Positions 1-11,600 of a stretch of 64,000 nucleotides of DNA are shown piece after piece. The notes beneath the pieces were generated by a model, which saw only the letters and a list, made by a program, of their open reading frames with translations, searched no databases and was not told the DNA's origin. Numbering within the stretch: the stretch's first letter is position 1; each line of letters opens with the position of its first letter. Source of the stretch: Dreissena polymorpha. Its lineage: Eukaryota > Mollusca > Bivalvia > Myida > Dreissenidae. The stretch is taken from contig NC_068358.1 of the NCBI RefSeq assembly GCF_020536995.1, positions 82,527,749-82,591,748 on the forward strand, in the 5' to 3' direction. A program made the translations under genes and the position numbers.

Positions 1-1195
1 TGATTAAAACCCACTCGATTTTCATGTAGTTGAATTATTCCTTGTTTCAACAATTTCTGCACCATAATAACTACTTGTAAATGACCTTTATATGCACATA
101 GGGACAAGTTTCTCGTCATAAGTTACATAAAATAATGCGTTTTTTTTTTTACTTTTTATTGGTGTAGATCTATTTCTTCATTGTTGTTATGTTATTTTTT
201 TTTAATAATTTTTGATTTTAACAAATAAAATTTCGTACACGAACATGGCTATTCGTTTTGCATCCGACATATGCCGTTGTAATGTGTACTAATATTTATA
301 TTACCATCATTGTTTACATTCGGGATTTTCCGCGCATGCGAACTGACTGGTTGGCAAAAACGCTGGTTACAGAAACCTAAAACATGTATAAAGGGCTTTT
401 GTTTAGTCAATAAATCGATACAAAAAATCCGAAATAAACATTCAAACTCTTAAAAATAGTACCAATAAATGTACATTGAAAAATGTAACTTCCTCTTTAT
501 AAAAACACGAAGTAGATATAAGCATCAGAGTAAACGTGGTCGAAAGACTCAATACTGACAATTCCACAAAACAAAACAATAAATTTGCCCTATTCTTTCT
601 GACTTAAATAATAATATTTCAAAAATATTTAAACATATATTTATTAGATTATATTTATAAGTGATGAGGATAATGTTATTGTTCATCACCGACCGAAAGT
701 GTTAGAGGTGTATTTTATCAATTATTAAACAGCGCCCTAAAATGCGGTATACATTACAATTTTAAATGTTGTGGTAATTTTCTTTTCCATTGAATAATTT
801 TTCCTTTCGTTAACATTAATGACAATATTAATAAATTTTAGCATACAAAAGGGAATAAAACCTGCATATTATGCAAATTGAACTGTCTTTGCATTTATAT
901 TGAAATCTATTTACCAGTGATAAGGAGTGTTAAAAATCTAGCATTTTATGCTAAATAAATCTATTTATTTTATGCTTTCCGGTGGTTTATAGAGAAATAT
1001 CAGTGAAATAAAATTGGTATTCCACTGTTTTAAACAGTGAAAAATAACAGTGACAAATATCGATATTTTTCACTGTTTTACTGTGAAATGACGTCATTTT
1101 TTCGACGAAATGACGTCATTAATCCAGCGAAATTATCCAGTTAAACTCATTTACAATGTAAATAAACGGTCAAAAAAGCATAAAATAAAAAAAAA

Positions 1196-1341
1196 TTGTT
1201 GGATTCGATGGAATATCGATTTTATTTCACTCGTAATCATAGAAAATATATATTTTCACTCGTGGCTTCGCCACTCGTGAAAATATTGTTTTCTATGATC
1301 ACTCGTGAAATAAATTCGATATTCCACCGAATCCAACAAAT
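1196..1341. mobile_element. Hairpin MITE
   Basis: This is a near-perfect palindrome of about 145 bp. 'ttgttggattcgatggaata' at the left pairs with 'tattccaccgaatccaacaa' at the right, and the apex is 'actcgtggcttcgccactcg'. It is nested within the larger foldback region. Confidence 0.75.
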
Positions 1342-1431
1342 ATCCTCTATATATTTAATTTATTTAACGGAAGTATTGTAGACCATGTTGTGATTGCTTC
1401 TTTTCACGATGGTGTTTCGCACGGTGTGCGG

Positions 1432-1565
1432 TAAAAATGCCAGAGGTAAAAATGCCATAGGTAAAAATGCCAGAGGTAAAAATGCCATAGGTAAAAATGC
1501 CAGAAGTAAAGTGGTAAAAATGCCATAGGTAAAAATGCCAGAGGTAAAAATGTCATAGGTAAAAT
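1432..1565 (+). repeat. 15-bp minisatellite, left arm
   Basis: About eight copies of 'gccakaggtaaaaat'. It is mirrored in reverse complement at 2365-2492. Confidence 0.85.
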
Positions 1566-2364
1566 TAACAGATGCTATATAGTAAAGTAGAGTTTTGAGC
1601 AATATTTTTAAGAATATTGAGAACAGGTTTTGATGGAATAACATTCTATGTTTATGTTACTTATTACATTTTTTTACTAATTGAACATGCTATATTTATT
1701 CTAAATTTAGACTGTAATTTAGTGTTGTTTTTTTTCGTAATTTATTCATTATGTTTATTGAGCAATAGGATAATTAATATTGGATATATTAAATTAGAGT
1801 CAATAACCTTGACTTATTTGCATACCCCTCAATGTCTTGATAAATTGTATAAACTTTCAGCTAGCAATATAGGTCGACAAGAAATGCAAGAACAAACCAA
1901 GACACATTTGCATCTTTAATTTCGGATCTCTAGATTTTCTGAGAGCGCGCTCTTTCGGTAATAGTACCAAAAGCGATATGCAGTTAAATATTATATACAA
2001 AATTTCAGTGGTGGGAAAAAATTAACTCTCTAATAAATCTATATATTATCGGCTCTTAAGTTTAAATGCTTCAATACAGAAATAAGCTAGACGTATCAAT
2101 ACATATTTTCTGGTCTCATTTAATAATTAATGTAAACATAATCACCATCGAAACCCTGCTTGTTTGTCACATTGCTTTAATAATTTATTGTCCTCAAAAA
2201 TCAAAAGATTCAATTCCAACAATAAAAATCAAACAGCTTTTAAAAGGAATATAACATGTTCAATTAAAAAAATGTTTCCGTAACGTAAGCAAAGAATGTA
2301 ATTCCTACAATACTCAATATCCTGAAAAAAATTTGCTCAAAACTCTATTTTACTAAATAACATC

Positions 2365-2492
2365 TGGCATTTTTACCTATGGCATTTTTACCTCTGGCAT
2401 TTTTACCACTTTACTTCTGGCATTTTTACCTCTGTCATTTTTACCTCTGGCATTTTTACCTATGGCATTTTTACATCTGGCATTTTTACCTA
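2365..2492 (-). repeat. 15-bp minisatellite, right arm (inverted)
   Basis: About eight copies of 'atttttacctmtggc', the reverse complement of the array at 1432-1565. The two arms plus flanking 'gagcaa...aaaactctatttta' could form a long hairpin. Confidence 0.85.
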
Positions 2493-3513
2493 CATTCGCA
2501 CACTAAAGTAACGAACGATCTTTACACGTATTAAATAGCGGAGTTTACATTTGCCGGTACGCGTTAATACCTTAATTGTGTTGCAGTAAAATTGCACAAT
2601 ATTTTAAATTTATAGTTATTCAACACTGTATCCTTATGATTAAACTGGCTAATATATGTGCAATAGTTCCTGTTTATCCATTTCCGACAAATGAGTTTCA
2701 TTTTTTTAATGTTGAAATATTGTAGTGAAGCAACTGTCAAGTATTTTGGCTTTAACCTTAGGCTTAAATGACTGCTCAATATGTCAAGAGATGACATGGG
2801 GGTATCATAAATTGTGTTTAATGACCCCACACTCGTCTGCAACATGTGGTTTATGCAGGGACCAAAGTATAGGTGCCTGGGTTTATGACACCATGTTTTC
2901 TCTGTCTGGAGAGTATCCGATCATAGCAAGATAATTGGTTTGTGATGAACAAAGGTGCAATTAAACACCGGGTTACAATGCTGCAACAAAGAGTGTCAAA
3001 ATTGGTGTGAACAATTAAATAAAACAATTACATTTATCAAGAGAATTTATTTAATGTGTAACAAGGTAAGTTTTTTAAGAAATATAATGGTTCGAATCAG
3101 TATTTATGTTGCGTACATAAACTCGATCTATTTGTTGTTTGTTTTCATCCTGAATTGTTTTTTGTTCATTAAATTTATTGTATTTTGAAATCATTTCAAG
3201 TTCTGAGAGTTTTGAACTAAAAATGGTCGAAAAAAAGTGCCAAGTAGAGAGATTTTCGTGGTCACCATATACCGAGCTATTAGATATATTCCACTCCCGA
3301 TTTCGTTGTTAGTAAAAACAAATATTAACAACAATATAATCGTTCCAAAAATTAATGTCCTTGGATGCTAAGGTTTTATTCAGACATAATTAGCAAAATT
3401 ATATTTGATATTGTGCGTGATTATCAATAAAAACGATGATTTCGTCAACCTTCTCTATACGCGCTTATAAATATGAAATCCACCTCTTTTGCCAACCAGT
3501 GTGCGGAGTTTAA

Positions 3514-4003
3514 AGGGATCTTTTCACGGTTTGGTAAATTGACAAAATTGAAAAAAGTTGTTTCATATTCGCAAATTTTCGGTTTAGTGATGATATTTGT
3601 GAGGAAACAGTATTACTGAACATTTGCCATGGTCTAATATAGCCATTATATGCATCTTTTGACGATTTAAAAACCTAAAAATTATAAAGCGTTGCAACGC
3701 GAAACGATTGAATAATTTGGAGAGTTCTGTTGTTGTCGTTTAAATTTGTGAAGATTGCTTATATAACGCATAAAATACGCTGTTATGTATGCTTGGCAGG
3801 ATAGCTCAGTTGGCTAATGCGTTTTTGCTTCAGGATTCCGGGGGTCACTGGTTCGAGCCCTACTGCGGGCTACGTTTTTTTCCTTTTTTAAATTTTATTT
3901 TAAATTTTTTACTGGAGCTTTTAAAATTTAATGTTTACATTTATCAATATAAAGCATTTAATGACAAACTTCAAAACATGCCAAAATCTGTGAAAAGGCC
4001 CCT
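3514..4003 (+). mobile_element. TTAA-flanked TIR element with tRNA-like core, copy a
   Basis: It is bounded by TTAA at 3510-3513 and 4004-4007. The ends are imperfect TIRs: 'agggatcttttcacgg' against 'tgtgaaaaggcccct'. A tRNA-like stretch at about 3796-3872 has an A-box-like 'tagctcagttggctaatgc' and a B-box-like 'ggttcgagccc', followed by a T-run. Related copies lie at 4186 and 17887. No coding capacity is seen. Confidence 0.75.
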
Positions 4004-4185
4004 TTAAAGTTTGCAGGTGCGCGTGACGTCACTCGTCAACTGGTCTATATGGTTTTTGTTTGTGTGTGAATGCACTAGTACACGTGCGGTCATTTCAGTG
4101 TGCAATAGGGTTAACGTATGGGTTTTCTCAATCTGTGCTCATACAAAGTCCAATAAAAACAAAAAGCAGGTCACTGTCTCATTAA

Positions 4186-4651
4186 AGGGGCATTTTCACG
4201 TTTTGGAAAATGACAAAATTAAAAAAGTTGTTTCAGATTCGCAAATGTTCGTGTTAGTTATAATATTTGTGAGGAAATAGTATACTGAACATTTACCATG
4301 CTCTAAAAATTTGCATCTTTTGATGATTTGAAAATCTGAAAATTATAAAGCGTTGCAACGCGAAACGATTGAATAATTTGGATAGTTCTGTTGTTGTCGT
4401 TATAACGAGGATTGCTCATATAAGTAAAAAAAATACATCCAGCCATGGTATGAGTACGGATGGTCGAGTGGTCTAAGCGGGAGACTTTTTACTCCAGGAC
4501 TCCAGGGGTCAGTGGTTCGAGCCCAGTTGAGGGTTACTTTTTTTTCCTTTTTTAATTGTATTCTTGTGTTTTTTTACTTGAGATTTTTAGGTCCAATGTT
4601 TAAATTTATCAATATAAAGCATTTAATGACAAGCTTCAATACATGCCAAAA
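4186..4651 (+). mobile_element. TTAA-flanked tRNA-like element, copy b (3' truncated)
   Basis: It starts after TTAA at 4182-4185. The uninterrupted site exists at 14586-14589 ('tctcattaatatc'), showing insertion at TTAA. The tRNA-like core near 4458-4536 ('ggtcgagtggtctaagcggg', 'ggttcgagccc') differs from copy a. The right terminus is missing where the 'ccaaaaaggcc' repeats start. Confidence 0.7.
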
Positions 4652-4654
4652 GGT

Positions 4655-4775
4655 TTAGGTCCAGAAAGGCCGAAAACCAAAAAGGCCGCATACCAAAAAG
4701 GCCGAATACCAAAAAGGCCTTACCAAAAAGGCCTCAAAGCGTACCAAAAAGGCCAAAAAATGAACCAAAAAGGCC
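4655..4775 (+). repeat. Short tandem array 'taccaaaaaggccg'
   Basis: About seven imperfect copies of a 14-16-bp unit lie directly at the broken edge of the preceding TTAA element. Nothing recognisable lies between here and the MULE exons apart from a 125-bp tandem duplication at about 5095-5350. Confidence 0.75.
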
Positions 4776-5360
4776 TTAATACAATTGTTGTTATTTTAGG
4801 TTTTAAATTGTGTTTACCATCAAATACACATAAATCAAAATGGAATAAGTCATACAACAGGTATAAAGTATATCATTTTCTTAATTTGTTGTTGATGTTT
4901 AAATAAACATTTACGATATATATAGCCAATGAACAAGCACGGTAACACAATTTATATAACAAAATATACAGTTACAAGTTAACATTTACAGACGATATGC
5001 ATTCACACTGACCAATTATAACATAATTACGTAATAATATTGTTAAACATGTGAATTCTATTTTTTATTAAATCAAAATGGGGTACGACATAAAACATGT
5101 ATGAAGTTTTTTTTCTTTATAACAAAAAATACATTTACAACAAAAATTACAGAGAATATACAGTGAACGTGACAAAATACAACAAAATTTGAACTACATA
5201 AGACAATATACATCTATGAACTTTTTTTAATTTTCTTTATTGCACAAAATACATTTACAACAAAAATTACAGAGAATATTCAGTGAACGTGACACAATAC
5301 CACAGAATTTGATCTACGTAATACAATATACATGCATGAACTTTTCTTTATACATGAACA

Positions 5361-5999
5361 TTACTCCACCACAACACCGTTCACATGACCGACCTTTGCC
5401 AGGAACTCGGAGGTGGTGCATTGCTTCGCCTCATACTTGTCCCAGAGGGTCACCAGGGACTTCTGGACCTTAGCCGACCGCGTCGTTGTGATCCGGTGGA
5501 GGTCGCTGCCTTCAACTAGCATCTTCACCATTTCCGATTCTTGGCGAAGATGAGGTACCAGTCGGTAAAAACCGACACCGCTACCGGCTTTTGAATTCAG
5601 GCGGTTGTGGTATCCTGGAAATATAATATGAAATTTAAGAATAAATGTAATGTTAGCAATAGTAAATGAATTATTTATTTAAAATTATATATATATACTT
5701 ATAAATGTATAATGGAAAAGTACATATATTTTTTGTTTTTATTCACCTTCAAGGTCGTTGTTGGTCCGGACGTCCTGTCGGAACACAGACCAGTCCCTGG
5801 GCTCAAACGACCCGCCGTGGACCCACTGCCGGCTGATATAGGCGACCAGGAGGCGTGTCGCGTCCGTCGTTGCCCTCAGCACTAGAGTCTCGAAGGCTCG
5901 TTCTATGTGTGGAGCGGGAAGGAACTGCAGGGCCATCAGCATGCGGATGTACTTAAACACGCCTCCGCGACGTCTGTACACCTCAGCAAGGCCCTCATG
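5361..5999 (-). pseudogene. MULE transposase, C-terminal two exons (5' truncated)
   Basis: Exon 5999-5747 encodes HEGLAEVYRRRGGVFKYIRM, then LMALQFLPAPHIERAFETLV, and ends WSVFRQDVRTNNDLEG. Exon 5614-5361 continues GYHNRLNSKAGSGVGFYRLV to a stop. A GT-AG intron of 132 bases with matching phase joins them. The pattern ALxFLP...F..L...RTNNxxEGxHNRLN is the end of Mutator-like (MULE) transposase domains, often linked to FLYWCH zinc fingers in invertebrates. The coding DNA is clearly more GC-rich than its surroundings. No upstream exons follow before the LRRC28 duplicate begins at 6185, so it is a fragment, though its frame is intact. Confidence 0.75.
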
Positions 6000-6277
6000 C
6001 TGAACCCGAAACATTTAAAACCATATTTTCAAAGGTGGCAAACGTTAAATAAATTTGACATTCTAATGCAGTCAGCTAATAAAAAAGACATAATAAACAT
6101 TGCAAAATATATTTCTAATCAAGTGCTTAATAATATAGACAATCAGATATAATTTTTAATAATGTCACTTACCGATATGCGGTTTTTCCATTTTTTTTTA
6201 AATGTAAATCACATGGAAAACACACACACGTACTCTCTAACTAATGAGACACTTGTGGCGGGATCGTTGTTATATTC

Positions 6278-6775
6278 CCACAGACGTAAAAGAGGAGATA
6301 TTATTCAGTGCTATGAGATTATTGATCAACTTGATGATATTCCATGTGAACGTTTTATCTCCTTAAACAAAGCTATAACTAGAGGACACTGTTTTAAACT
6401 TGCAAAACCTAGATGTGAGACAAATTTTAGGCTGAAAAATTTCTCTCAAAGAATCATATAAGAATGGAATAATTTACGTTATGAAGTAGTGTCTGCGAAG
6501 TCTTTAAATATTTTTAAAAGCAGACTCGACAAACTGTGTGATAATGATGCTCAATACATGTTCTAACCTGTGTTATATCTCAATGGAGATATTGGATGTA
6601 CCAAATATCACTAGATTTGTGTGTGTGTGAAAAGTGAATTTAAAAAACCTGTTAGTACTAAAGAAGTCCAGTCATCATTTGATAACGAAGATGTAGGCTA
6701 AAAAGGATCCTGATCCTTACTTACGAGCCTAACAACGATTCTACGGTATCCATTCTACGGTAAATTCGGCGTTTT
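6278..6775 (+). mobile_element. LINE 3' fragment (non-LTR reverse transcriptase C-terminus)
   Basis: Translation gives YSHRRKRGDIIQCYEIIDQL, TRGHCFKLAKPRC and NFSQRII, then after one stop EWNNLRYEVVSAKSLNIFKS and RLDKLCD. RRKRGDxIQxYKIIxxxDDIP...TRGHxxKLxKPRC...FFSQRVIxxWNxLPxxVVSAxSLNxFKxRLDK is the familiar tail of CR1/Jockey-type reverse transcriptases. The right LRRC28 copy lacks it ('ttatattgcgcattg' into 'tctatttaaacatcat'). It is therefore a 5'-truncated insertion younger than the duplication. The end has a doubled 'attctacggta'. Confidence 0.8.
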
Positions 6776-7612
6776 TTTATTCTATTTAAACATCATTCAA
6801 TACATTTAGTACTTACTTACTTTAAATTATTCCTGTGCTAAAATGAGCCAAATATTGCAACAAAAAGAAGCTCAATATTCCATAAAATGTGTGCTTATGC
6901 ACACTCTGCTTGTGGTTTGCTATGATTTGTTCATATAATAGATGGATAGGATAAGATAGACTTAAACATTGCACATGCGTCTGATTTGTTTCAAGGCTGA
7001 TTTTGTCTTCATATTACAAATGTTTGATTATCATGCTTTTATCATTTAATTGTGATTATCATTATGACCTGTATTTTGACCAAATCAACAATTTTATATC
7101 AGAGAAATCTTAATTTTTATGAAGCTGTAGAGGTAGATAAAAAAGCAGCCAGTGGATATACTATTTTATACAATTACTCTTATTAACACAATTTGAATAT
7201 TTCTAATATAATGTTTATTTAATTATTAGTACCCTGTAATCTTTAATTGTACATAAATATTAACAAATTTAAATTGACCAAAATTGACTTTTAAAGATCT
7301 TTACCCTCACCAAACTTGCTGTAAAAGTTATGAATCACCAATAATATGTATTCTTCATAATAAAGTGAATGGCAGTAGATTTTGAAGAATGACTTAGCTT
7401 GAAGGGTTTTAATCTTAAGATAAAAAATGATTTTACCACAGCAAACATTAAATTTCAAGTCAGACACTAAAATTAATTGCATGTAGAAAAGAAAACTTTG
7501 TCGGGAGATGCATTTTTGGATAAAATCTAAGCTTAGTAAGTCATTTTTTCCAATACAACATTTGTACAGTTGACAAGCCTCAAACATCAGCATTTTATAA
7601 TAAATGACTTAA

Positions 7613-8460
7613 GGTAGCGCACCTCTAATGATTTCCCGCGATTTCTTCGAAGGTTGAAAAGCCTACTATTAGGTGCCGTAGCCTAGTGGTTAAGGCGATA
7701 GACTAGAAATCTTTTAGGATATTCCCGCGCAGTTTCGAATCCTGCCGACGACGTATACTTTTTTGCGACGCGTTTTATTTATTTTCTAACGTAATTGGAT
7801 TTAATATGGCATATAAGCTATATTTATTGTTAAATATGTTGCAATTTTTATGCACATTCTTCAATTATTAAAATTAAAACAACGTTATGGCGAAATTGGA
7901 TGATTTACTGTTGAAAATACGAACCATGTATGTTGCATTTTTATTTTTATTTCAAAAGTAAACGGTAAATCTGTCTAGTTCTTGGTATTTTTGCTGTATA
8001 TAGTGTTTCTATAAAAACTAAGTTTAAAATATGACTTAAATGATACTATTTTGAATTTTATGACACTTTGTTTTTAACCGACCCAATTTTTACTTGGCTG
8101 AAATCACTTAAATTTCATGGCGCTCTTTCATAGATAAAAATTTGTAAAAATAAATGTCTGTAAAAGAATACTTATTTCATCTTGTTTAAACTTTAAACAC
8201 CTTTACAGCATCTGTACACACCAACTGCATGCCCATATTTGGAAATTTGAATGAATTATAGAACTTTTATATACCCCAGGGGTGAAAATAAACTGGACAA
8301 AAGCCGAGCGTGGGGGTGGTTTTGAAAAAATCGGTATATTTTTTTAAAAAGCATGGAAAGCCTTTCTACAAATTTGCATGTAGTTCAGTGAAATGATGCT
8401 GATTAAGAAAATAATTAATTAGATTATATTTGGATATGTGCCCATTAGAGGTGCGCTACC
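7613..8460. mobile_element. TTAA-flanked element with perfect 18-bp TIRs and tRNA-Ser-like core
   Basis: The TIR is GGTAGCGCACCTCTAATG at the left, with its exact reverse complement at 8443-8460. TTAA flanks both sides. The right LRRC28 copy has the empty site ('gactcaagtttaaatg'). The internal segment at 7673-7753 resembles tRNA-Ser(AGA). There is no long ORF. The TTAA target suggests mobilisation by a piggyBac-type transposase, which is inference. Confidence 0.8.
7673..7753 (+). repeat. tRNA-Ser-like sequence (not a functional tRNA)
   Basis: 'tagcctagtggttaaggcga', 'gactagaaatc' and 'gcagtttcgaatcctgccga' follow eukaryotic tRNA-Ser(AGA) order with a long variable arm. The acceptor and anticodon stems are mispaired, so it reads as a relic or SINE-type head inside the TIR element. 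Confidence 0.65.
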
Positions 8461-8616
8461 TTAAGTTTAAATGAAAGTGTGTATAAGGATCTTGCTTAAT
8501 ATTATAATAATTGTTTACTTACGGATACTTTTTGAGAAACGGTACTCTGAGAATATGTATTTTTCATAGTAACTACTGTATATCTGAATATTATATATAG
8601 ACACTGCTTTTTTCAG

Positions 8617-11600
8617 CCTCAAAACATTGGCAAACTGTGTAGACTAAAAGAACTGTAAGTAGCACAATAATCTAAAGAAATACAACCAATTGTGTAAGAA
8701 TAAAGTTTGAATACAAAGACTGCCAGTCACCCATTAAATCTGTTTTTACATGTAAAAAATATCTTTACACAATTCATAACATTTTCAATCGATTATGCAA
8801 GAAATATTAAGATATATGATTAGTTATTGTATTTTTTAGTTTTAAAGAGACTTTTTCACAGATTTTTAAAAAAACTAAATGTCATAAAACCTGTTTACAA
8901 ACAAGTCAATAATGTGTTTAATAGTCTTCACTAATTATAACAGCAAGAACCAAAGTTGAATAAAATATATTGCAGTCGCAGCGATTGGAATCCATGTCCT
9001 CAGAAAGCAAAAGCTTACGTGCTACCACTGCCACACAGCCTTTCATGTTGTGCTGCAAAACATAATCTCAATATTTTATGTATATGTATTTTCCAAATTA
9101 TCGAGGAAAAGCATTACAAACGCTTTATTGTTCACATATTTTTAATGATGATTATCCGTTAATGAAACAGTATTATAACAATTTTCTTAACCAAGAGAGT
9201 TGTTTTGTTTGTTTAAACATCATGCATACTTTCTTTTTAGAATATATGACAATGATTTTGAAAATCTTCATTCTATCAAACTGTTAACAAATCCCTTAAA
9301 TCTCTAGTATTATAATTATATGAGTGAGAAAACGGGGCTTAATGCATGTGCGTACAGGCTAATCAGGGGCAACTTGTTCTAATAAACTGGATTTTTGCTG
9401 AGAAGGGACTTTCTTTAAAGAAAAATACCCACTCACATGCATTAATTCCCGTTGAGAGCATTTCATATATATATATATATTATTCCTTTTTTGACAGGCT
9501 TCTGGAGAGCAACTCTATTGAATGTCTTCCAGATGAGCTGAGCAGTCTGGTATTCTTGCAAGTGTTAAATGTGAACAGCAACCTCTTGACGCTACTTCCG
9601 ACCTCTGTGTGTCAACTTGCATCCCTTACCAAACTGCAGATATCTGACAATAGACTAACACACTTACCCAGTGGCAAGTAGTAAACATATTCATGTCCCA
9701 TATATTGCACATAAAAATCATACAGAACATATATATACTATTATACGATTTTGCAAATATGAGTTTTACATTCTCAATTTAACATGACAATAGGCACACT
9801 TTCTTTAGACAAAGAACACAATCAAGCACAGTTTATTCGTGCAATAATCATGAATGAGCCCGATGTTTTGAAAATATGTGTGTTTAATTTTCTGAACATT
9901 AAATGCATGAACTTGAAAACAAACTTGTACAATTGTAAAAAAACATTTGTAATTTTTAAGTGTCTTACTTTAAGTGTAGCATCAAACGAACTGATGGTCG
10001 TTTTTATTAATCTATTCATTTCATCAATATCTGGATCAAGTAGAATCAGCAATTATTACAGTTTATTATTCATCATGTGTATCCTGCTTTAATAGGCTAT
10101 AAAACTATCATTCAACATTACACCCTACCCATTGCAACTCTGGGACTGTATTGGATGGCATTCATTGAAACCTTGATTTCAGACATTGGAAAATTGGTAA
10201 ATTTGGAAATCCTCGAAGCATCAAGGAACCTTATAACAACTGTTCCTAAGGAGATCATGTTTAGCAAATGCTTGAGAGTACTGGCTCTTGATAGAAACAA
10301 AATTGTCAGGTTACCACGGCAACTGTGTCCTCAGTGATCTCAATGAAGTATCCTTGGCTGGCAAAAATCTCCAGTACCTACCTTTGGGTGAGTGGACACG
10401 TGCGTCAGATTCTGGGACGCTTTCTATATAAAAGTATACCACCTTTAAAGTTTTTGGCGTAAATTGCTTTGCTTCTGTTGTTCAGTTGGTCAGATTGCTG
10501 GTCGGTTGGTTTATTGGAAATTTGTTTCAACACTATACTTATAGAATGCATTGACCTTCGATCATGTAAATTGGTGTGATTGTTTCATGAAATGAAAGGA
10601 AAATGCATATCAATATTTGGGTCAACAGGTCAAAGGTCAAGGTCACAGAGGCTTGTTTTATGAAATTGGTTTCTTGATGAAGTCCCATAATGATGACTTG
10701 TTAGAAATTCAGGTATGTATATGTTATAATTGTTTTATAAAGAAAAAGTGCAGTCCAATGATGACAAAGAACATCAGATGTATTTTATCATATCAAAAAG
10801 CAAATATCATATAAGATGATTTCAGCTTACAAAAAACATTTTTCCCCCCAACTTAATACAAATCTTAAATAGTTACAGTCCCTCATATAAGACATAAGCA
10901 AGCAATACAAATCACAATAAAGCAAATGAAACGTGCTGAAAATGTGTTTTGTTTGTAAACACCATTTCATCAAGGATAAAATGCTTGAACCATTTACAGC
11001 TGTCGGTGCCATAAACTATCCAATAATCAGGGTATTATTTACAGATGGTGTTTTAGCACAATTGAAGTCAGATTATGGGATGTTTGTCAGGGGTTTTGAT
11101 AGTAATTCAAATTACTACTTGAAATTACTATTTGACATTTGACATGTTCACCTTAAAATTGATTTGCTTTTTCCGATAATCTTAAGTAACAAACATACCA
11201 ATTTGCATGGTTGGGGTTAAAGCGTCCTCCAGTGACCGACCTACAAACAGTTTGACCCCGCTTTGTGGAAATGGGCTTGACTGTTAAATAATAGTATACA
11301 TGTACTAGGTAAGTGTTGAAGATGGACCAGTTTATTTTTTGAGGCATATAACATTGTAATTGGCTCGGTAAGAGTTTAGGTGAGCGAAATAGATTTCACT
11401 ACAATCAACAGTTATCCTGGTCTGTTAACCATTTGTTGGGAAAAAAACACATGAAGAACGCACATAGCATGTTATAATGTTTTAATGATAAACAACAAAA
11501 TGATAATATTGTTTGTATTTGGTGTATTGGACACGGTAGAATCCCAGCTGAGGATATCCCTCAGGGGGTTATGTCTCTAATGCAGGCTTTATGATGGTGT

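Larger units (their letters stand above)
331..4023. mobile_element. Foldback-like DNA element with minisatellite arms
   Basis: The ends form inverted repeats: 'gactggttggcaaaa' near 345 and 'ttttgccaaccagtg' near 3489, continued outward by 'cgcgcatgcgaact' and 'ggtgcgcgtgacg'. The right end is split by a TTAA element at 3514-4003. Inside, two inverted arms (about 1430-1625 and 2310-2490) carry oppositely oriented 15-bp tandem repeats and a shared 'agagttttgagcaa' segment. The homologous site at 14460 lacks the whole block. No transposase is seen. Long TIRs built from tandem repeats are typical of FB/Galileo-type foldback elements, so that class is an inference. Confidence 0.55.

Noticed and set aside
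1617-1919. 100-codon open frame in the loop of the foldback element
   Set aside because: It has biased AT-rich composition and no recognisable domain, and it starts inside the inverted arm.
3796-3872. Possible tRNA genes at 3796, 4458, 7673 and 18178
   Set aside because: All four sit inside TIR-bounded mobile elements and have mispaired acceptor or anticodon stems. They are treated as tRNA-like element cores.
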